This document shows, in pieces, positions 11,811 to 44,510 of a stretch of DNA of 64,000 nucleotides. Below the pieces are notes generated by a model. That model was not told where the DNA came from. It saw only the letters and a program-made list of their open reading frames with translations, and did no database searches. A program made the position numbers and the translations under genes. The stretch comes from Hyperoodon ampullatus (taxonomy: Eukaryota > Chordata > Mammalia > Artiodactyla > Ziphiidae), in the NCBI GenBank assembly GCA_949752795.1, contig OX457057.1, forward strand, positions 161,983,980 through 162,047,979, given 5' to 3'. Position 1 is the first letter of the stretch. Each line of letters begins with the position of its first letter.

Positions 11811-12814
11811 TTTTTATAGTAAGTCCAAATAATGTTATTTGTGATTTTTAATCTTTATATTCTGAGGCCCAGCATGGTGCCTACTGTATAGTAGATGTTC
11901 ACTAAAATCATTAGTTTTGTAAATCTTAGATTTTTAATATACTGGGTTTCACAAAGTAAGGTATAAATATACAGTATTTGTTGTTTTTAGCCTGATAGGA
12001 TTTAAGAGTTGGCTTCAGTGTCTACTTGATTACTGTTTCTGACTTGGTAGTACAGAAGTTCTTGTTACCCTTGATTTTTGTTCCTCTTATAATGTCAAAC
12101 AAGGGGGACTTTCTTTTATCTAAAAAGAAGGAAATATACTTGAACTGTTTGACAATCATTAAAACAAATAATAATCATAAAACATTGTAATGTGTTACCA
12201 CTATCACTGGCAAGAAACATTTATCATTGTGGATGGAACATGTGATATTCAGTATAGAACCTAAAAAATATTAGAATATTCTCTGTACTTCTTTTTGGCA
12301 GTTCTTTTCATGTTAATAAAGTAGCCCAATGGAAATTCCATTAGAGTAGATAATATTTCATTAGAATGAAGAAAAACATAGTACCTGAGACCAGTTTGAA
12401 GCATGTTTTATATGATATAGTATTTTGTTTGTTTGGTAATCCTAATTTGTTATTTTAGTATAATACAGCTGTTCCTATCCCACTATAATTCTGCATTTAA
12501 ACAAGAAGCAAGGTAATCTGTTTCAAATTAACTTTTCAGGACATATGGACATATCTTCAGGTTTGTTGTAACATTCTTAATGTAAAACAATTTAATTAGC
12601 TGTGAAATTTAAAAAATATATTCTTTTTAAGAGGAGGAAGGAATGTGAAGAAGTGAAATAAACTGTTAGAAGAACATTCAACCTATAAGAGGAATTTCTG
12701 TCTATATGATACAGACGGTTATGAAGCCATTTTAAAAACATTGGTTAATGCTATTTTAAGTTTAAAAGACATCTCACTGTTTCCTGTCACTTATATTTTT
12801 GTGTAATTTGGTTA
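11811..12814. other. ABL2 intron, nothing firm recognised
   Basis: AT-rich sequence. A short L2-like end (ATGGTGCCTACTGTATAGTA) is near 11870-11900. No coding signal. Confidence 0.45.
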
Positions 12815-13320
12815 TTCATTCAGTCAACAGTTACTGAACACATATTATGTGACTCTTGCTAGAAAAGAGATACAGTTCTTATGCCAAGGAGCACATTGTG
12901 AAGTTGGGGAAACAAACATAAATTGAGGATAAAGATAGGAGGTGTTACTGCAGCAAGTGTAATGCTTTTGTGAGCACAGGGAGGAGGAGCATGTGAGGCT
13001 TCCAAGGGGAGGTTATATTGGAGTTGAGTGTCATATCAATAAAATGAATAGAAGTCAGCCAGTCAAAAAAAAGGGTGGAATGAGTTCACATTCTAGGTAG
13101 ATAGGACGATGTGAACAAAGGCAAAAAGGTAGGAAGCATCATGGTGTATGTTCAGATGTAAAATTTGAGGTGTGGAATGGGGGAGAGGTGAAACTGGAGG
13201 AATAGGTAGAGATCTGATAATAAGAGACCTTGTAGGCCATGTTAAAGAGATTTTAGCTTGATGGTGAACTATTAAAGAATCTTAAGAAGAGTGACATGGT
13301 CAAATTTTTGTTTTAAATAG

Positions 13321-32804
<19,484 letters not shown>

Positions 32805-35800
32805 CCACCGTTAGCCGGGTGGGAAGATGCACACATTTCTGAGGGGAGAGGAAAAGGGACTTGTTTTCCTGTGTTCTCGTTTCAAAAAGTGGAAGACTGA
32901 TACTTGAGTGTGTTTCTGTGAAGTACCTCAGATCTCTGAGTTCTCACGTTTACAGGTTCATCTCAAAAATAACAAAAAGCAAAACCTATAGGAGAGGGAA
33001 AATAGATGGGGGCAGGGCAGTTGTGGACAGGATTGGAAGCTGCACTGGGACATCAGGGAACATGCATATGTTGTGCCATGAAGAACCAAATCCAGCCCGT
33101 TCTTACCTGGAGTGATGTGAGCTGGTTAGGGCTGCTCCAGCAGGGCCCCAGGGACCGTGCCCAGACAGTGCATTGGCTGTGGCACTCATTCTGCACCACA
33201 CGGAAGGGAATTGACTTGGGGCCGTAGTAGGTACTAATGGTGATTATGCTCCAACTCATCTAACTGATTGGGTGGGACAGAAGAAAGCTGGGAAGGTGCC
33301 AAGAGAAGTTTTGTTCAAGGCTGTTGGAAGCTGCTGTTAGCCTTGCTTCCACAGGTCACTGCTGCAGTAAGAACTGCAGATCAGATGGCTAGATGCAAAA
33401 CTGGGAAATGTGGCTCTGTCACTATGCTCCTGTCCTGTTTTCTATTGGTGTATTAATTGGTGCAGGAGGTAAAGAATGCTAGGAAGTATATTTAGGGAGA
33501 TTGAAACCTTCTCCCAAAATCTTACATTACTTAGCAGAAGCCACTTCTCCCAGGCTAGTATATTGTTTCCAAATGGATCAGGATCGGCTTTCCGCTTGTT
33601 GGTGCCTATCTTGTAAACCATAGGCATAGGAGTCTCTTTGGTGATTCTTTTCTGCCCCTTGCTGGGCAGGCTGTCTTCCTTTATTCCTGGCAGCATTCAG
33701 GGCATTAACCAACACTGAACATTATTGAAAACAATGGTCATGTACAGGTCTCACAGGGGAATCCTTTTCTGTTACAGTGCCCCTGCATACTGACATACTG
33801 GCAAAGGACTTGAGCAGCTATATGTTTCTTTATCAACTAAAATGCCAGGGAAAGGGTGTCTTCTTGAAACCCAGTGGTCAGCCCAGAGGTCTGTGACTGA
33901 GAGGAGAAGCTGGCTTGGTCCTAATGGCTGTTTCCCCTCCCCCCCTTATCACCTTAGACCCAGTCTAGGTAGAGAATAGGGAGACGCATTCTCTCACTCT
34001 GTACGGTTTCAAATGAATCACCCTAAATTATTCTCACCTGCTTTTCTCCTCGCACATATTCCCCCTGCCAATGGTTGTGCTTGTTTGTAAAGATCATATT
34101 GGGAATATTCTTTGATATTTATTTTATCATTTCACCTCTATTTTAAGAATGCATAGTTGAAGGAGCAGTTTATTTTCGGGGGACACCAATTAGATCCCAG
34201 AAACCTAATGGTTCCTTTTCCTTCCCTATTCAGTTATTGTTATGGAAGTTAATTAGGATCGCTTCTTAATTTAGAACCAAGTCTAATTGGTTAGATATTA
34301 TTAATACTCTTGATATCAGGTCTAATTCCAGTGACCACTTCATTCTCTTTTTAAAACTTTATGCCCCCTCCATTCCTGCCTCCAAGGAGAACGCAATAAT
34401 AAAAAAAATACATTATTTTTTCCTCCCAAAGGAATATTAACTTAGGAAGATAGGAATTCAACATTGATGAACAGTGAGTTTTCTTCCTGGCTCTGTCATC
34501 GATCCACTGTCAAGCCATAGCCCCGTCTCTTAATCTATTAAATGGAGGTAATGATACATGTTCTCAAGGGTGTTTTGCAAATAAGTGTATAGTTATCCCT
34601 TTGAGACCCTCTCTGGAAAGTTCTTCAGTGCAGTATTGTTATATATGAATACAAGTTTTTCATTCTCTTCTTTGCTCAGCAGCAGATAATGAAATTTAAA
34701 ACTGCTGAGATTATACTAATTGGGCTAGAATACTAAGGGGGAAAAAGCGTTTTGGATAGAGTTTGGCATCTTTGACCAAGGAGGAACTTTAGTTTTCATT
34801 AGAAAGAAAGGAACTGATTCTTACTGTGGGTGTTCCAGACGAGTCCCAGGCCAAGAGAAGGATAAGAAGGGAGGAGACAATACGGGGCATTCCTTTCAGG
34901 GGTTGGGTGATCCCTGTCTGTTGCTCCTACAGGTGGAGCACAGGCAACTAGTGTCTGGCTAATCTCCCTGTAATGGTTGGAAGAGTTCCCTTTAACTTGG
35001 ATTTAAAAACCAACAGTCCTTCTACCTTCTTCTTTGCCACTCTCCTTCATCATATATTTCCATAAACTTGAAATCGTTTTAGCAATTAGCCTTTTAAGGG
35101 TGGGGCAGGGAAAGCTAAAACTTTGGAATATTGTTATGCTGCTTTTTAAGTTTATCCCTGTCATTGTGGATGCAACTTGAGGGATTCTAATTGTTTTTCA
35201 GGGGATTTTTTTTTTTTTTTTTTTTTAAAGCAAGGGATCTTTCCTTGAGAGCTCTGAAAATAAGCCTTGGAGGAACACTACTGAGTGTATTTAAGCTCCC
35301 TGGTTTTCTCATCGAAGAACAGTCTTTGAGGGTGGGGGCTGGGTCTTTCTCAGGGGCCGCACCTGGCTCTGCCTCGTCCGCAGTAGGTGCTCAGTACGTT
35401 CATGAATAGAATGGATTTTTTTCTCATCACTGTCAAGAGTAGCATTGACTGTTGTAGCACACCCAGCCACGTGATGCTTTAACTGTGTAACTTCAGGAGT
35501 TGAGGGCTCAGGGTTCAGGTTAAAGAGGCACTGTCAACTTACTATAAAAGTGTAACTTAGGTTTTTTCCATTATCTACTTGAAAAGGACCAGATATTTAA
35601 AATAACCATAGGTAAATTTAAAAGTTTGAATTCAAAGCAGAGAAAACTGCTTTTAGAAACTAAAAATGTAGTTTAATTCTGTCTAGTTTGAAAACAAAGC
35701 AGATAGCAAAAGCCCTTCTACGAGGTGTTGAAAACTTTCTAAAGTGGTTATACGTATTGTATACCTTTGGGGTTACCACAGCTTCAGTCTTTTCATGCAC

Positions 35801-36194
35801 AGATAATATGATTTCAGTTTAGATTTACTACCTTAAAATGCAGTGTTTAGAATACATCTTGATTGTGCTTTACGTGAAGTATTTTCTTAAAAGGCTTTGT
35901 GTAAAATTAAAATGTGTATATTTTCCTACAGACCTCCATCATGATTTTCAGAGATATAGCCTTAAAAAAAAATTGGCCCTGAGAAATTTATTCAGTATTT
36001 CTCCAGATGACATTGAGGTTCTTATAGTGGAGACCCTTTCTCAGCTGAATTACGGGGTTTAAGTTAGAATTTTCTTACAATTCAGTTGCAAGTTAGCTAG
36101 TAAAATAGTGCCCAGTTAATAAAATGCTGACTTTCCTAAGGCACCACCCATATTTATTTAACAAAATCATGGAGATTTTGAGCTTCAAGGATAC

Positions 36195-36425
36195 AGTTTA
36201 GATAGTGATTAAGAGTTCAGACTCTAAAGCCAGTCTAGAAGACAAGTCACTTAACCTTCCTGGGCCTTAGTTTCCTCATTGGAAAACAGGGATAATAATA
36301 GTAACTACCTCAGGGTTGTTGTAAGAATTAAATGAGATAATGTGTGTAGGATAGTTAGCTTGAGTGCCTGGCATGTAATGAGTACTCCATAAATGTTAAC
36401 TACTACTACTATTATTATTAACGCT
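36195..36425 (+). mobile_element. MIR fossil in ABL2 3'UTR
   Basis: Shows ACAAGTCACTTAACCTTCCT, GGGCCTTAGTTTCCTCATTG, GGGATAATAATAGTAACTAC, TTAAATGAGATAATGTGTGT and GAGTACTCCATAAATGTTAA. Confidence 0.82.
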
Positions 36426-36429
36426 TATT

Positions 36430-36610
36430 CCAGTGAGTCTTAGCCAAGGATGTGCAACAAAATTTCCTGGGGTTTAAAAAAAGAAAAACAAAAAACCTGA
36501 TGCGTTGGCTTCACCCCAGATCAAGAATTCACTGTGGGGTTGGGTCTCAGCCAGTGTGTTTTCCAAGAATCTCTCTAGGTGTTGCAGACACCCAATACTG
36601 TGTGAACACT
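36430..36610. mobile_element. MER5A-like hAT fossil in ABL2 3'UTR
   Basis: Contains the AAATTTCCTGGGG..TTTAAAAA block, TTGGCTTCACCCCAGATC and GGGTTGGGTCTCAGCCAGTG, resembling MER5A. It directly abuts the MIR. Confidence 0.55.
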
Positions 36611-39600
36611 AGCAATACCCCAACTCTTTTTTTTTTTTTTTTTACAGCTTAAGAAATTGGAAGAAAGGATGGTTAAGTTACTTGCCCATACTCTCAGAGC
36701 AGTTAATTAGTGGCAGAGCCAAGGCTAGAGTTGGGTCTTATTCACTTTCTCATTGTGGGGTCTTTCCACCATTCCTGTTGCCTTGTGAGACGCTGCAAAA
36801 AAAAAAAAAAAAAAAAAAGTGGCTCATTTAGACAATCAGTCTGCACAGTGCTGCACACTTTCTAAAGCACACGTTCCTGGCACTCCCTGACCTTAAGGGA
36901 CTTGAATGTTGAGTAATGGCAACACTAGCAAAGCAGGCATTCAGTAAAACTCAGTAATTTAAAAAATTATATGGGGTCATTCTTTTGGACAGACCTCAGC
37001 GACACAGCAATCTGCACTTTGTAATAAAGAAACAACAACTTAAGTTTTAAAAAACCTAGTCCTACATTCCTTTTTCTTAAAAAAAAAAAGCAAACTTTAT
37101 TGTTCCATATCATTTTGATAACTATGAGGTAATGTATATGAAAGCACTTTGAGAAAAGTATCAAGTGTAATATAACTATAAAGTTGTATTATTAATGTCT
37201 ATTGAGAAGTTAAAACAGTTAATTAGATGTTGATTGACTTACAAGCTTTTGCCTGTGGGGGACCTGAAAATGCAGATATATGAACAATCAGCTCTGTAAT
37301 TTATCACATTTATAAATATGAAACTGCTAAATGAATATGTGCAGGTATAGTAAGTGTTTTGCTAAAATTGTAGCTCAGTGTTGAATAACTTCAGAAAACT
37401 AGGGACCAACTTTCTGGTTTAATTATGATCTTTAAAAAATAGTAACATGTACTCACTGTAGAACAAAGAAGCTCTTCTAGGGACCTTGACTCAAGAAGAG
37501 TGAGGCCCTCTCATCCTTGAACGTTTGTCCAGCACATGCTCAGCCATTTAGTCCCCCAAATATGGTGGGAGCAGACTCGTTACCTGTTCATGTTGACAGT
37601 GTCTTTTTTAACCTATGTCCTGCATAGTTTTGTTGGGGTTTTTTTGGCGGGGGGGCAGAGATGGGATGGCTGTAGAACCAGTGCACTTTGGGAATTACTT
37701 TTCTGGGATTTCCTACCAGATGTAGATGAGCTTGATATTCATCATCCCTGTTTTTTTTTTCCCCCCTAAGAGGAGTAGCTGAACATAACTCACCTATTAA
37801 ATAATTTAAAAAAGAGTAAATTGCATTGGTGGCCACACCTGAGTTGTAGCTCTACTGCATGCTGACCTCTCCCACTCCCTTCCATTTTTGCTACCGATGT
37901 CATCGTTACTATCAGGCTATGCTCCCACAGGAGTCCATATTGAGCTGACAGGGTTGTCTACATTTTTATTCTTGATGATCTTGGGGTTTCATCATCTTGC
38001 TTACATTAACTTGTTCTACCTGGATTTGGGAGCCATCTCTGGCCATGCTCCAAGCATCTGTTATGACCAGTCATCTTTAGGTAAGTTTCTCCGGACATAA
38101 GTTTCTTCGTATGTATTGGTGGACTTCAGATATCTAAATCTCTGTCTTAGCTTCTGTCAAGCTAGTAGCTCACTTCTTTTGTAAATTCCTGCTTCAGTCT
38201 GGGATATGTGGAAGCAGGGGAGAAATAGGGAAAGGCAGCCCTAAGGTTACCTGTACCTTCCACGTGACAACACAGGGAAATTGCTGTAGGCCTCACTAGT
38301 CAGAGAGGAGAGGCCTTGGGCTAGTTCTGAAACTTGTCTCACTCTTAACAGTCAGGACAGAGTTCCAGTTTTCCAGCTATCAGACTTTTAAAAATATAAT
38401 ACAAGGCTAGCTTTTTTTGGCAAGCCAACAGTGCCTGGAGTAACAATTACTGTTACCTGCTTTGTTGCAGCTCTGTTACAGCCAGAACTTCATTGCCATC
38501 CTCTGCCCTCCTGTATTACTTGGCAGGGGCAGGGGGTAGATTTCAGGGCTGCGGAATGAGCTGCACCCTGCTCCAGAGCATCTACCCAAGTGACTGTCTT
38601 AGCTCCACCCTGTCTTTTGCGAAGTTTACTGCAATGTCCCAGAAGATGAGTTTCTGCTCTGGGGCTGCTGGTTTCCATGCCACCCAACTGAGGTGTATAT
38701 GTTCTATTGTATCTTGAGATAACAAGTGTGCATGATATTTCCTTCACTTCTGACTCAATATCCTAGATCCAAAGGACAGGAAATTAGGGAAGATTCCACC
38801 CTGTGATAATCAGGGTAAGAAGATCCAATGTTTCTCTCCGGGTGAGAAGGCCTGGGCAGGTCTTCTTGATTCTGGGCTGACTTGGAGTGGTAGAGATCAT
38901 TCCTAGAGGATTGTGCCTTCAAAGGTGGGTTTCATGTGTTTTGCAGAGGAAAAGATTGTCAGCTAGGTTGATGTTGCACAATTATCAAACTAAAACTGGT
39001 GGAAATGAACTTTTTGATAGCAGTGGCTCAAAGCCCCTGTCAGTGAGATGTTCTCTCCACACGGGGGGCTGATTTGGTAGATTGCTGCACTTTTCTCCAT
39101 CCCCTTGGTGAGCTGGGGGGAGGACGCTCTAACTGGACCCTTCCCACCCTCCAAGTGCACTATGTACAATTATGAATTTGAAATTGTTTACCTCTCCTAG
39201 AAAAATTATATCCTTTAACCCTCTCCATTGCTCTGTGACCTGAACACAGTAGCAAGGCCCTGTTACCTCAGCCTGAGGTCACAGATGGCGTGTGAGCAGA
39301 TCTTCAAACCTGCAGACCATCTAAGGGAAGGGATGTCTCCTTGTAAACTGAAAGGCCAGGCCCCACACACGTACACACCGACTATGTCTGTTCTTTGAGA
39401 TTCTTTGTTGATCATTGTACTCGAAGCAGCAAGTTTCCGGATCCTGCATGTCATTCCAAGCTGCTGAGTTATACACACAGGGCTTGAGGTCTTGGATCTT
39501 CTAGTTAACTCTTTAAAACACGGTGAAGTTGGACTGTCAAATGCCAGCAGGCTTTAAGAAAGGAAATATGGTTGGAGCTTGCTTAGATTTGCTTCTGAGC

Positions 39601-40750
39601 CTCAGGATAGGAGTTTTAAATCATGTAATTAAGCACCATAAACTTTAGTTGCAGAATGGGACTTCTGGTTAGTAAAATTTTCACATATAAAGGCAATTAG
39701 TCTTCAGCAATTCTAACACAACAATAACAGATAATGCCAAATAAATTTATTCTTGATTCGGAAGATACTGCAGGATCCTGCAATGCTTTAGGGTCATTGG
39801 TGGAGAATCCATATTCTGTTCTGTACAATTCTGAAGTACCGTACCATGTGTTGTAAGTGGTAAGAATGCCAAGAGGCAGATGTTTCCGGTAGATGAGGGC
39901 CAGATAACCAGCCTTCCTCCATTTTGACAAACCAGTTTTCACTATGGCCACTCTTCTTGGGACTTCATCATGAGGGAAATTTGCTGAGGTCTTGAGAAAT
40001 CACCCTGATTAGGCTGATTGTCCTTCAGAGAAATGAGTATTCAGCAGCTAGAAGGAACCATGAGGTACTCATCTTACAGTTCCTTAGGGCGTATGTTTGA
40101 AAACCCTCATATCTCAGATCTGTGTAGAGGGTACATGCGATTGATTCCACATTACGTACATACACTGTTGTGCTCACTAAGAAAGGAGGGGAGCGAGAGA
40201 GGAGTTAATCAGATCTTTCCCTGTGGTGAATGGAAGCTGTGCCCTGGTTAGTGTGTTTGCCATGAACAGGCCGACTGAGCTGTTAATGCATGCTCAGAAC
40301 CCCCTGTCTCCTGGATAGACCCCACGCTTTTCCTTCTTTGCAGTCTGATTCTGTCATGACTATCAGTGGAGAAACCCTCGTTTTGTGCTTGCTTGGCAAA
40401 AATAAGTTTGAACATTTCAAGGTGGTTGATGGAAGTTTGTCCTTAAAACATATGATTCAGATTCTTTAAAACTTAATATTTATACCAAAGGTCACGCTCT
40501 GCAGGTGTATGTGTGGTGGGTGCACAGAGGGGGAAGTCTGGAGGGCCTACCCCTGTGTGCATTGCTAAGGGGACACAGTGAGACAATATGGGATTTAATT
40601 GAAAACACATCAATCATGGGTCACACTACCAGTGTTGTCAGGTATTTGTTCTTAATTGTTATTGTAATATATTTTCAGGTGTTTTGTTTTTCTAATTTAA
40701 TACTTTCACCCTGTTGTCTGACTGTGAACTGCTAACAGTGTTAAACTTGA

Positions 40751-40758
40751 TGTAAATA
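40751..40758 (+). promoter_or_regulatory. Pumilio-type element TGTAAATA near ABL2 3' end
   Basis: Exact match to the consensus TGTANATA, about 80 nt upstream of the poly(A) signal. An 8-mer occurs by chance in 8 kb, so function is only suggested by its location. Confidence 0.3.
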
Positions 40759-40829
40759 ATGAGGCCCTTGAAAGGGGAATGCTGTCTGCCTGTTGTCTCA
40801 CAAGGCTTGCCAACTTGTGTTTTATTTTA

Positions 40830-40835
40830 AATAAA
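40830..40835 (+). promoter_or_regulatory. poly(A) signal AATAAA, probable ABL2 3' end
   Basis: AATAAA is followed after about 20 nt by a GT-rich stretch (TGTGGGCTTGTGATTGGAG), the usual architecture of a mammalian cleavage site. It is the last good + strand signal before the sequence changes to LTR and MIR material and then to the convergent TOR3A gene. Confidence 0.7.
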
Positions 40836-40855
40836 GGTTGCAATATTTTATTGGC

Positions 40856-41397
40856 AATGTGGGCTTGTGATTGGAGTGTTTCTCCTATAATTTTAACTGA
40901 TGGGTAATCTAAGCATAATTTCTCTCTCTCTCTACATAAAATAGATATCTGTAAGGTAAAGAAGCTGATTTTAGCAAGCATCCCTCTGGCATATTCTTTA
41001 GAATGGTCCTCTATGGGGGTGGCTACTCACCCTTTGATGGATTACAGTTTTGGACATGGCCAAAGGCATCATCTGGAACCCAGCTGATACATAAGGTGGG
41101 TGATGTGTGTGTGGGTCTGTCCATCCATCCAACATGAGGTGACTGTAAAATGAGGCTTAATTCTCTCAAAGTTCATTCTGAGGACAGCTTCAAATAAGTT
41201 GTAAAAATGTTTTGAGCCAAAGCAGCATTAATGGAGTAAGTGTAGAACCTCACAGGGAACATTCTAGTCTTGTTTGACTTGGTCTTCAATTAAAAAAAAA
41301 AAAAAGAATGACTCATTGCTTTTAGAAGTAACATTTTAATTCCGGATGAGTAGGATATACTCAAGCGATGCACACATACGGTCCAATCAGAATGGCT
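40856..41397. other. intergenic ABL2-TOR3A, nothing recognised
   Basis: Short CT run near 40920 and a poly-A near 41290; no gene or repeat family recognised. Confidence 0.45.
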
Positions 41398-41930
41398 GTT
41401 GTAGGGGAGCGGAATTTGCCACCCCAAAATATGCCTCTTTCGCATAAGGGTTATTTTAAGCTGGTTATCTTTAAGAAACTGCAGACACAGGCGAAACCTG
41501 AGTAACTAAGTTACCCTTTTGTAAGAGCGATTTACAGTTGTGAGGGAAATCTCCATTTGTTACGGATGTCTGTCTCCCTTGCTCTGCCAAGAAGAGGAGG
41601 ATGACCAAATCTTCAGAAACTCATCAGTGGAGAAGGTGAGGACTTACATTTGCATAACAACCTCACAATTGTTTACTGTGCTTTTCCTGGTAACCGTCCA
41701 TAACTGACCTCCCAGCCCCAGTATCTGCTTTTGTCTTTAGCTGAAAATAGTAGTTAAGGTGATAGTTTCTGCCATTTTGGAGTTAGTTTTCCTGGGTCTC
41801 TCCCATGTGTACATTTTACTAAACTTTTGTTTTTCTCCTGTTAATCTTATGTCAATTTAATTATTAGGCCAGCCAAAGACGCTAGAAGGGGAAAAGGAAA
41901 AATTGTCCTCCCTGACCCTGTTAGCATCAG
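41398..41930 (+). mobile_element. retroviral-type solo LTR fossil
   Basis: The stretch has the layout of a retroviral LTR common in cetartiodactyl genomes. The left part reads GGGGAGCGGAATTTGCCACC, the right part holds the ACTAAACTTTTG region before a T-rich stretch and GGCCAGCCAAAGACGCTAG. No internal retroviral genes flank it, so it is a solo LTR. Exact ends and TSD are not clear. Confidence 0.5.
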
Positions 41931-42129
41931 TTTATACACCTCCTTAGCACGCCACTTTCAGTCCTTTTCTCTCATGCATTTCTGGTTTAGTTTAGGAAGG
42001 TTTGTTTCAGAGTCATTCAAGGAGAACCTCCCATTGTTTCCACCCACTTTCCAACCTCCCATTGTTCCACACACTTTCCACACCCGAGGCTATGGCATTT
42101 GCCAAGAAAATCATTTTAGAAACATTAAG

Positions 42130-42365
42130 TCATTAATGCATAGGAATTGGAGTTGGACTGCCCGGGTTGAATCCCACTCCTTCATTGACTAGGTCTGTGA
42201 CTTAATCCAAGTTATTTAACCTCTCAGAGCCCCAATTTTCTCAGTCATTAAATGGTGATGAAATTGGTCCCTAAGTGTTAAGTATTACATGATGTATCGA
42301 CTAGGCTATAGAGCGCTTAGCACGCAGTATGACACATGGTATGTTTGCAAATGTTACCTAAAACA
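42130..42365 (+). mobile_element. MIR fossil
   Basis: Shows GAGTTGGACTGCCCGGGTTG, GTCTGTGACTTAATCCAAGT, TATTTAACCTCTCAGAGCCC and GCGCTTAGCACGCAGTATG in MIR order. Confidence 0.75.
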
Positions 42366-42469
42366 AAACTCGCATGGTTCCACGAATTAGAATGGAGGGA
42401 AAGGCCCAGCCTGGGCTTTGAGTATGGTGCCAAAACTGACAGCAGTTTTACTAGGTTTTATTATTCTTA

Positions 42470-42650
42470 AAACACCTAAAGCTCTGTGTCCTGAGTACTT
42501 GATAAATATTAATTCATTTAATTCTCACAGCCCTGTGAGGTGGGTACAGTTATGCTTTTACAGAAGTGGAAACCAAGGTTAAACTGAAGCCAGTAGCTTT
42601 CCCCGTGGTCTCAACAGCAAGCGGTAAGTGGCGGAGCCGCTGAGCAGAGG
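42470..42650 (-). mobile_element. MIR-family fossil (antisense)
   Basis: Shows AATTCATTTAATTCTCACAG, CCCTGTGAGGTGGGTACAGT and ACAGAAGTGGAAACCAAGG, the reverse of a MIR-type SINE. Confidence 0.65.
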
Positions 42651-42919
42651 AGTCTGGCTCGAGAGGAGTGTTCGGAACCACTGCAGTCTGCTGCTTGTTC
42701 TGGATCCCGAGGTGTAAGAGATTCAGACCCACTGTTTATGACATCAAACATGGCTGGCCAGTGCTAAAAGCATGTCAGCTGCTCTGTGGCTCTGAGACCT
42801 AAAGCTATAGGACATACCTTTTAAAGTGTGTATTTACAGAGTTTAGATCTGGGTGTTACAGGATTGGGTGGCTGCATGCTATTCCTGAAATGCTCTAGAG
42901 TGAGACAGGGAGCCAGCAC

Positions 42920-44259
42920 CTAAAACTGGCCCCCATTTTATTGTGCAGTTAGGCCAGGTTTACGTCTGTCCCATGGGTGGTGTAAAACTAAGTTCCTTTA
43001 ATTCGTGTGAGTATTGATTGGGTATCTAATGTTGCTCAGGCTAGGTACTGCCTAACCTAGAGGTAAATGAATTCAAGTAAATGAATGTAATAAAGTGTTA
43101 AACAGGAGAGAAGCAGAAGTTTTCCATTTTACCAGGGCTAAAGGTGAGAGGGTTGGGCGGACTGTAAATAAGAGGGCCACTTGAGGTGATGACACATATA
43201 AAAGAGCCGTGTGTATTCCAGAAGTGTGGTAGAAGGGAAGAATCAAGGGAAGGGGAAAAACACATAATGAGCACCTCCAGTGTATACAGGCACAATGTAC
43301 ACATTTACACATGGCCATTCAATCCTCAACGATGACTGTTTTTCTTTTTAAAGCTGGGAGCACAGGAGTGCTGTTTTCTTATATATAAGGGCAATATGCT
43401 GTGGATGTCTCTTCAGTAAGAGGTTGAAATAGCCTGGCTCAGCTGATGTGGTCTCAAAGCAAACTGAAGTAAACTGGCAGACCCGGCAATCACCCTGTCA
43501 GCTCTGTGAGTGCCAGTATATGTCCCCCGTCTCCACCAGTCCCCATCAATATTACCTGGCATGTGGAATTTTGCTGAGTGAGCACGATTACTAGGGCTCA
43601 GTAAGAAGGTAAGTAAGCCGAGGGTTTTAGAAAAATACAAAATTTTAATCTTTACATATGATACAATCATGTCAAGGTCCCTAACTTTAAAAAATTCTTT
43701 AATTTTAATTGATTTAAATCTGCAGAGCAGAACAAGGCTTAGCCTACACTGACCTGATTTTAAAAAAGAAAAAAATCTTCCTCTGTGCACTTTTTCCTTC
43801 AGCCTGAGGCTCTTTCCTGATCTCACAGATAGAAGCTGATCAGCTTCCCTCTGGGAATAACAACTTGAAAGCTAACCCACCCAGTTCCTGCCACTGGTAA
43901 GCAGAAGTTCATTTTTCCCTTCCCTATCACTGAGGATACTGCAGCCTCAGGCCCAACACCCACGTCCAGGCATCTGCAGGCAGGAGCTGATATGCTAATA
44001 AATCCTTGGGATTTATCTCCCACATGACTTTCTCCAACCAGCTGGCCCACATTTTGGAATGTGGCTCTGTAAGGCACCAAGTGATTTTAAGAATTGGCTC
44101 TGTCTCTGATTTAAGGCCTCCCTTTTACACACCACTTGTGCTCGTGGCTGCTGGATGCTAGCCTGCCCCTCCAACCCGTTACGTCCTGGACAGTGTGCTG
44201 ACAGGCCCCAGGATCCTGTTAGTGGAAGGAAGGCAGCTTTGGGAAGTTTCCATCTAGCC
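42920..44259 (-). other. TOR3A: probable TOR3A 3'UTR
   Basis: No gene is seen here. On the minus strand an AATAAA lies at 42942-42937, about 1.3 kb past the stop, and a second near 42460. The end point is a guess from these signals. Confidence 0.35.
42937..42942 (-). promoter_or_regulatory. candidate TOR3A poly(A) signal
   Basis: TTTATT on the + strand reads AATAAA for TOR3A transcription. It is the first such signal downstream of the TOR3A stop that I noticed. Another at about 42457-42462 is possible. Confidence 0.35.
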
Positions 44260-44510
44260 TCAAGGCAGGAAATAGTTAATTCTCTGGGAAATAGATTTGC
44301 ATCCCTGAGAAGAGAAGAGTTGTTCCTCCTTGGGGACGTACACCATCATCTTGGCGATTTCATCTAGTGCCTCTTCCGTATACAGGAGCTCCTGGCTCAG
44401 GAAAGCATCACGTGCACACAGCCTCACGTGGCGGTACTCCAGTGGCAGGAAGGGGATGAAGAAGTCAATCAGGTTTTCCTTCACCAGACAGCTGTGTCCA
44501 AAGCCACTGT
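44260..44510 (-). CDS. TOR3A: TOR3A last coding exon
   Basis: On the minus strand the acceptor is CTTGATTTTAG and the stop TGA is at 44262-44260. The split Asp codon (G|AC) joins in frame with the upstream exon. It encodes DSGFGHSCLVKENLIDFFIP and FLPLEYRHVRLCARDAFLSQ, ending in QLFSSQGCKSISQRINYFLP. The cysteine in GCKSI is the conserved torsin C-terminal cysteine. The human protein, as I recall, ends LS rather than LP. Confidence 0.94.

Larger units (their letters stand above)
32805..40855 (+). other. ABL2: ABL2 3' untranslated region (inferred)
   Basis: No coding exon is recognised between the ABL2 stop and the poly(A) signal at 40830. The length of about 8 kb agrees with the long ABL2 3'UTR I know in other mammals. 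It holds a MIR (36195-36425), a MER5A-like fossil (36430-36610), poly-T near 35200 and 36630, poly-A near 36800, AT-rich stretches and a Pumilio-type TGTAAATA at 40751-40758. The extent is inferred from the poly(A) signal, not from transcripts; earlier AATAAA words (for example near 36118) could give shorter forms. Confidence 0.72.

Noticed and set aside
1..13320. Alternative ABL2 first exon or promoter in the long intron
   Set aside because: No open MG-start exon with a myristoylation signal or CpG-rich promoter was found; the region is AT-rich and filled with repeats.
41398..41930. Internal retroviral genes near the LTR
   Set aside because: No gag, pol or env-like sequence is seen on either side; it is a solo LTR.
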